A stretch of DNA of 7,990 nucleotides from Bordetella parapertussis. GTDB lineage: Bacteria > Pseudomonadota > Gammaproteobacteria > Burkholderiales > SG8-41. The stretch lies in contig CAMBCD010000118.1 of the NCBI GenBank assembly GCA_945863085.1, positions 1 through 7,990 on the forward strand, given 5' to 3'. Every line of letters starts with the position of its first letter. Position 1 is the stretch's first letter. This document shows positions 5,521 through 7,990 of this stretch, in pieces. Under the pieces are notes generated by a model. It was not told where the DNA came from. It saw only the letters and a program-made list of their open reading frames with translations, and did not search any database. The position numbers and the translations under genes were made by a program.

Positions 5521-6489
5521 CTATTTCGCCGTGATGCCCGCCTTGCGCAGTGTCTCTGCAAAGATTTTCGTATCGGATTTGATTGTGGCGGCAAACTCTT
5601 CCGGAGTGCCGCCGTAGACATCGAATCCCTGATTGGTGAGTTTCTGGCGGGTGTCTCCGGTATCGAGCACTTTGTTGACGTCGGCATTGATCTTTCTGAT
5701 CACGGACTTTGGCGTGGCCGCAGGCACCACAAAGCCGAACCAGTTCTTGAAGTCATAACCGGTCACCGTTTCCCCGATCGAGGGGATCTTGTTTTCAATC
5801 GGGGATCGTTTGGCGGAGGTGATTCCAAGAATCCGGATACGGCCTGCACGATGCAGGGGCAGCAGGTTTGGAAGCCCCGTCATGACCAGCGGAATCTGGT
5901 TGGACACGACGTCCATCATGGCGACATTTCCCCCTTTGTAGCTGACGTGGGAAATCTCGATTCCCGCCATTGCCTTGAAGATTTCGCCGGCAAGGTGGCC
6001 ACCGCTGCCGATGCCCGCGCTCCCGTAAGACAAAGCATCCGGTCGTGCTTTTGCCATGTCCAACAACTCTTTCACGGATTGGGCCTTGAAACCCGGATTG
6101 GCACCCAAGGCCATGGGCTGTGCCGCAATCAGTACAACGGGGGCAAGGTCCCTGAACGCATCGTAGGGAAGTTTCTTGTGCAGCGCCGGATTTGCCGCCA
6201 GTGCATTCGGCGAAAGGTAGATGGTATGGCCGTCAGGGCTTGCCTTGGCGACCATGTCTGTTGCAATGATCGTGGCGCCACCGGGGCGGTTGTCGACCAC
6301 AACCTGTTGTTTCCATACCTCGGTCAGCCGCTGGGAGACCGAACGCGCAACCAGATCAAATGTGCCTCCTGCTGCAAACGGCACGATCACCCGTACCGGC
6401 CTTGTTGGATAGCTCTCGGATGACATCGCCGGCGCGCTGCAGACCGCTGACATCAGTGTGGCGATGACAAGCCCATGCCGAATCTTCAT
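5521..6489 (-). CDS. Second Bug/TctC-family periplasmic solute receptor
   Basis: A 322-residue periplasmic receptor, same length as the first Bug but clearly diverged, so probably of different specificity. Features: signal peptide (MKIRHGLVIATLMSAVCSAPA, cut near residues 19-24), YPTRPVRVIVPFAAGGTFD (27-45) with the ligand loop AAGGTFDLVAR, VVVDNRPGGATIIATD (63-78), KASPDGHTIYL, YGSAGIGSGGHLAGEIF, VSYKGG and HRAGRIRILGIT. The loop after VDNR is full length. ATG 6489 has GGAGGAG 5 nt upstream on the minus strand. It is convergent with the first Bug gene and divergent from the enolase-superfamily gene, sharing a compact promoter region with a GntR-like operator, so uptake and metabolism are probably induced together. 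No membrane subunits are in view. Ligand unknown. Confidence 0.9.
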   Translation of the reverse strand: MKIRHGLVIATLMSAVCSAPAMSSESYPTRPVRVIVPFAAGGTFDLVARSVSQRLTEVWKQQVVVDNRPGGATIIATDMVAKASPDGHTIYLSPNALAANPALHKKLPYDAFRDLAPVVLIAAQPMALGANPGFKAQSVKELLDMAKARPDALSYGSAGIGSGGHLAGEIFKAMAGIEISHVSYKGGNVAMMDVVSNQIPLVMTGLPNLLPLHRAGRIRILGITSAKRSPIENKIPSIGETVTGYDFKNWFGFVVPAATPKSVIRKINADVNKVLDTGDTRQKLTNQGFDVYGGTPEEFAATIKSDTKIFAETLRKAGITAK

Positions 6490-6527
6490 GCGTGCTCCTC
6501 CAGTGGATTGAGGTTAAAGACGGATTG

Positions 6528-6557
6528 TTGTAATGTCTTTCAACTCATCCGTATGAT
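6528..6557 (+). promoter_or_regulatory. Promoter of the enolase-superfamily gene
   Basis: TTGTAA (6528-6533, 4 of 6) and TATGAT (6552-6557, 5 of 6) are 18 bp apart. A transcript would start near 6565, giving a leader of about 40 nt to ATG 6604. The -10 lies inside the palindromic operator. Confidence 0.45.
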
Positions 6558-6560
6558 ACG
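6550..6560. promoter_or_regulatory. GntR-type operator overlapping two divergent -10 boxes
   Basis: CGTATGATACG is a perfect 11-bp palindrome about a central G. Its GTAT/ATAC half-sites are typical of GntR-family operators, and a GntR gene lies about 1.1 kb away at the end of the same cluster. The palindrome provides TATGAT to the plus-strand promoter and TATCAT to the minus-strand one, so one bound dimer would shut off both. Binding by the neighbouring GntR is inference. Confidence 0.5.
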
Positions 6561-6581
6561 TAAATCAGCGGGTTTTACCAA
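6553..6581 (-). promoter_or_regulatory. Promoter of the second Bug receptor gene
   Basis: On the minus strand TTGGTA (complement of 6576-6581, 4 of 6) and TATCAT (complement of 6553-6558, 5 of 6) are exactly 17 bp apart. The transcript would start near 6546, leaving a leader of about 57 nt to ATG 6489. Confidence 0.45.
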
Positions 6582-6603
6582 CCTCAAAAGGCGGGACATC
6601 GAA

Positions 6604-7689
6604 ATGGTTATTCGCGACATCGTAGTTCGACAGCTGAAGCTGCCTCTCACGAAGCCATACCGGGTTTCATTCCGAACCTACACCGAGTTCGAACCCATCG
6701 TCATCGAGATGACCGGCGAGAACGGCAGCACGGGATGGGGTGAGGCCTACATACCGGCGGGATCCACGGCCGAGACGGCTGAAGGCGCATGGGCGTTCTG
6801 CTGTGCGCAAGCCGAACGACTCGCCGGAAAGCCCGCGGCAGAGATTCACGCCGAAATCGATCGCGAGGTTTCCGCGGCGCCGTTCGCGTCGTGCGCGATG
6901 TTGTCGGCATTGGCGATGGCGACCCGCCACCCGGCGCTGATTGCGAAAGAAGAGGCCCGCATCCCCTTGCTGGTGCCTGTATCGGGAACCACTCAGGAAA
7001 CCATCCTTCCGGAACTCGAAGAGCGGCTCGGGCAGGGATATCGGACCTTCAAAGTCAAAGTGGGCTGGGACGTGGATGACGATCTGCAGCGCGTGCGGTG
7101 GGTGCAACAGGGCCTGCGTGGCCGTGCATTGATCACCATGGATGCCAATCGGGGCTACAGTCTTGAGCAGGGCATGCGCTTCGCGTCGAGCCTTGATCCC
7201 GAGGGTATTGTCCTGTTCGAGCAACCCTGTGAGGCGGATGAATGGGAGGCGAATGCCAGGGTGGCGGAAGTCTCCACGGTGCCGCTGATGCTCGACGAAT
7301 CAATCCGCAATGTTCAGGACATCGAACGGGCAGCGACTGTCAAAAACGTGAAGCATGTCAAACTCAAGCTCAAACGCGTCGGTGGCGTCGAGCGGGCCCT
7401 GCAATCGATGACGAGGGCGCGGGATCTCGGCCTCGGGCTCTGCCTCGGGGACGGTGTCGCCACCGAAATCATGTGCTGGACGGAGGCCTGCGTGTCGCGG
7501 GGCTTCCTTTCCAAGGCCGGCGACATGAACGGATTCCTGAAACCCAAGGTGAGACTGTTCGCGAATCCCTTGCCTTTTGACCGGGGCGACATCGTTCTCC
7601 AGCCGGGCTACTGGCCTGAAATTGACCGGAAGGTATTGCGGGAGCACCAAGTGCGCGAATCGCGCTTCACGGCTGCTGTTACGGCCTAG
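6604..7689 (+). CDS. Enolase-superfamily enzyme, muconate-lactonizing/mandelate racemase type
   Basis: A 361-residue enzyme with the N-terminal capping domain (VIRDIVVRQLKLPL, then STGWGEAYIP) and a (beta/alpha)7-beta barrel. Active-site residues are intact: the K-x-K motif K150-V-K152, metal ligands D180 (MDAN), E206 (FEQP) and D231 (LDES), and the second base K255 in KLKLKRVGG. Lysines on both barrel ends mark the muconate-lactonizing subgroup, which includes cycloisomerases, dipeptide epimerases and o-succinylbenzoate synthases. Such enzymes abstract a proton alpha to a carboxylate and stabilise the enolate on Mg2+. The spacing from K152 to K255 resembles dipeptide epimerases as remembered, but function cannot be called from this. 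ATG 6604 is chosen because AAAAGGCGGG lies about 8 nt upstream; the in-frame ATG 6553 lies within the operator/-10 and has no ribosome site. Its stop overlaps the convergent GntR stop. Confidence 0.85.
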   Translation: MVIRDIVVRQLKLPLTKPYRVSFRTYTEFEPIVIEMTGENGSTGWGEAYIPAGSTAETAEGAWAFCCAQAERLAGKPAAEIHAEIDREVSAAPFASCAMLSALAMATRHPALIAKEEARIPLLVPVSGTTQETILPELEERLGQGYRTFKVKVGWDVDDDLQRVRWVQQGLRGRALITMDANRGYSLEQGMRFASSLDPEGIVLFEQPCEADEWEANARVAEVSTVPLMLDESIRNVQDIERAATVKNVKHVKLKLKRVGGVERALQSMTRARDLGLGLCLGDGVATEIMCWTEACVSRGFLSKAGDMNGFLKPKVRLFANPLPFDRGDIVLQPGYWPEIDRKVLREHQVRESRFTAAVTA

Positions 7690-7990
7690 GTGCTGCCTTC
7701 GACGGTTCGGTAGTGGTACCGGGTGGCATCAAAGACACGTATCCGGAATTCCACCGTAATGTTGCGATAGGTGTAGGCGATGCGCTCAACGCGCAGGATC
7801 GGGGCGCCCTCGCGGAGTTTCAGGGCGCGTGCCGCGGCGCTCGTGGCCAGGCCGGCATAGATGTGCTCCTCGACGCGGATCACGTTGATGCCGCACTCGT
7901 CCTGATAGACGGCGTACAGATTCTCCTGGGCTTTACGGATTGACCCCGCGGTCAATCCTGCAAACATGCCTGCAGGCAGCGTGATGTCGA
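7686..7990 (-). CDS. GntR/HutC-family transcriptional regulator, C-terminal UTRA domain (partial)
   Basis: The last 101 codons of a regulator that enters from the right edge; the frame stays open beyond the ATG at 7967, so that ATG is probably internal. The visible part matches the UTRA effector-binding domain: SIRKAQENLYAVYQDECG, IRVEEHIYAGLAT, ARALKLREGAPILRVER and VEFRIRVFDATRYHY. UTRA domains bind small ligands and control the N-terminal winged-helix DNA-binding domain, which would lie off-window. Convergent with the enolase-superfamily gene; both use TAG stops within the shared CTAG at 7686-7689. It is the obvious candidate to bind the GTATGATAC palindrome at 6550-6560 and to sense the pathway's substrate or an intermediate. 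Confidence 0.85.
   Translation of the reverse strand, partial: DITLPAGMFAGLTAGSIRKAQENLYAVYQDECGINVIRVEEHIYAGLATSAAARALKLREGAPILRVERIAYTYRNITVEFRIRVFDATRYHYRTVEGST

Noticed and set aside
5470..5620. A possible small plus-strand gene starting ATG 5470 behind AAGGAGG
   Set aside because: The spacing to the ATG is long (about 11 nt), the frame runs antisense through the Bug C-terminus, and it reads straight through a terminator hairpin.
5491..6423. A 310-codon open frame on the plus strand opposite the second Bug gene
   Set aside because: The minus-strand frame is an unmistakable Bug receptor with signal peptide and ribosome site. The plus-strand frame has no family motif and lies downstream of a plus-strand terminator.
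6553..6603. An upstream in-frame ATG at 6553 (and the open frame back to 6475) as the enolase-family start
   Set aside because: It has no ribosome site, lies within the operator/-10 region, and adds residues outside the normal N-terminus of the family.
1..7990. CRISPR array, tRNA/rRNA genes, insertion sequence or phage genes
   Set aside because: I saw no spaced direct repeats, cloverleaf or rRNA-like sequence, transposase or integrase frames, or terminal inverted repeats with target duplications.

Overview
The window looks like chromosomal DNA from a GC-rich betaproteobacterium, most likely of the order Burkholderiales. The main clue is two stand-alone Bug/TctC-type periplasmic solute receptors, a family greatly expanded in Bordetella, Cupriavidus, Achromobacter and relatives. 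They sit beside a racemase-fold protein, an enolase-superfamily enzyme and a GntR regulator, with no transporter membrane subunits in view. This placement comes from gene content, not from a marker gene.

Left part (1 to about 3130, very GC-rich). The 5' end of a PLP-dependent aminotransferase gene runs leftward off the window. Divergent from it is a tight two-gene operon of exported proteins of unknown function: a DUF1800 protein (446-1945) with a Sec-type signal peptide, then a DUF1501 protein (1968-3131) with a twin-arginine signal. The intergenic region between the aminotransferase and the operon carries three GTNAC half-sites spaced about one helical turn apart.

Junction (3132-3410). Just after the DUF1501 gene lies a short decayed copy of the aminotransferase N-terminal region, on the same strand as the real gene at position 1. 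Base composition drops at about this point. Next come a promoter-like -35 box and a perfect 12-bp palindrome in front of the next gene.

Right part (3411-7990, less GC-rich). This is a carboxylate-metabolism type cluster: an Asp/Glu/hydantoin racemase-superfamily protein in which both expected catalytic cysteines are replaced (3411-4232); a Bug receptor (4291-5259); a 261-bp intergenic stretch with two hairpins and a possible decayed gene end; a second Bug receptor on the minus strand (5521-6489); a divergently transcribed enolase-superfamily enzyme of the muconate-lactonizing subgroup with all catalytic residues intact (6604-7689); and the C-terminal ligand-binding (UTRA) part of a GntR/HutC-family repressor entering from the right edge (7686-7990), whose stop codon overlaps that of the enolase-family gene.

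The best regulatory signal is the palindrome CGTATGATACG (6550-6560). It supplies the -10 box of both divergent promoters between the second Bug gene and the enolase-family gene, and it looks like a GntR operator. The simplest model is a substrate-inducible uptake and isomerisation/dehydration module for an unknown organic acid, repressed by the GntR protein. The substrate cannot be read from the sequence. No tRNA, rRNA, CRISPR array, transposase or integrase was seen.
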